Assembly: GCA_903916165.1 (NCBI GenBank)
Contig: CAIWVR010000617.1
Coordinates: 1-6,529, forward strand
Direction: 5' to 3'
Length of the DNA: 6,529 bases
DNA from: an uncultured Hyphomicrobiales bacterium
GTDB taxonomy: Bacteria > Pseudomonadota > Alphaproteobacteria > Rhizobiales > Beijerinckiaceae
Part shown: positions 6,341 to 6,529 of the stretch, one piece after another
How the letters are laid out: each line of letters opens with the position of its first letter
Position numbering within the stretch: position 1 is the first letter of the stretch
Translations under genes and position numbers: made by a program
The notes under the pieces: generated by a model
The model's input: the letters and a program-made list of their open reading frames with translations, nothing else
What the model was told of the DNA's origin: nothing
The model's database searches: none

Positions 6341-6529
6341 TACCCGAGCGGCTTGCCGCGCACGTCTTCGGCCCGCGTGATCTTGATCAGCACGCCGATA
6401 CCGGTGTCTGCACCAACATGCGTCTGCTCACGCGGGGTGAGGCGGGCGAAGATCGCAGCGTGGATTGGGCCGCTCTCATGCAGTTCCGCCACGCCGTAGA
6501 AGCGCAGGAAGCCGGATTCAAGAACACCG
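6340..6529 (-). CDS. Pyridoxamine 5'-phosphate oxidase-like FMN-binding protein, copy 2, N-terminus beyond window
   Basis: On the minus strand, 62 codons and a TAG encode the C-terminal part of a second split-barrel protein. They run from GVLESGFLRFYGVAEL to VRGKPLG. They align without gaps to residues 80-141 of the gene at 5806-6231, with 59 of 62 residues identical. The three changes, in copy 1 numbering, are P81 to V, R102 to H and E103 to A. At DNA level 16 of 190 bases differ and 11 of the 14 changed codons are silent, which argues that this is a working gene and not a decaying fragment. Similarity stops at the stop codon. The gene enters from the right edge and converges on copy 1. If complete it should be about 141 residues. 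What precedes it, perhaps another solute-binding protein gene, cannot be seen. Confidence 0.88.
   Translation of the reverse strand, partial: GVLESGFLRFYGVAELHESGPIHAAIFARLTPREQTHVGADTGIGVLIKITRAEDVRGKPLG

Overview
This is a GC-rich bacterial window that reads as chromosomal DNA of an alphaproteobacterium. A Bradyrhizobium/Rhodopseudomonas-like member of the Hyphomicrobiales is the best guess. It rests on the transporter gene content and on a dispersed palindrome near the right end (core TGCGAG ... CTCGCA) of a type I recall from those genomes. No database search was possible, so this placement is tentative.

Left two thirds (1-4106, minus strand): one compact operon, read right to left. It encodes a tripartite tricarboxylate transporter (TTT family) in the order tctC (periplasmic solute-binding protein), tctB (small membrane subunit) and tctA (large membrane subunit). 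An MmgE/PrpD-family enzyme follows and runs off the left edge. tctB/tctA and tctA/prpD-like both overlap by four bases (ATGA), so translation is probably coupled. The likely logic is uptake of a carboxylate and its first catabolic step. The substrate cannot be read from the sequence.

Middle (4107-4278): a divergent intergenic region. It holds a plausible sigma70-type promoter for the tct operon and two small palindromes, one overlapping the -10 box, which look like regulator-binding sites.

Right third (4279-6231, plus strand): a small two-helix membrane protein of unknown function, a second TctC/Bug-type solute-binding protein with no membrane subunits of its own in the window, and a small FMN-binding split-barrel (pyridoxamine 5'-phosphate oxidase-like) protein. 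The last two are only 10 bases apart.

Right edge (6232-6529): a palindromic element, then on the minus strand the last 62 codons of a second copy of the split-barrel gene, facing the first. Over the 190 bases visible the copies differ at 16 positions, mostly silent. This looks like a real inverted gene duplication with both copies under selection. I found no mobile element, CRISPR array, tRNA or rRNA. No wholly new system is evident. The paired flavoprotein genes and the two solute-binding proteins around one TctAB are the least ordinary points.
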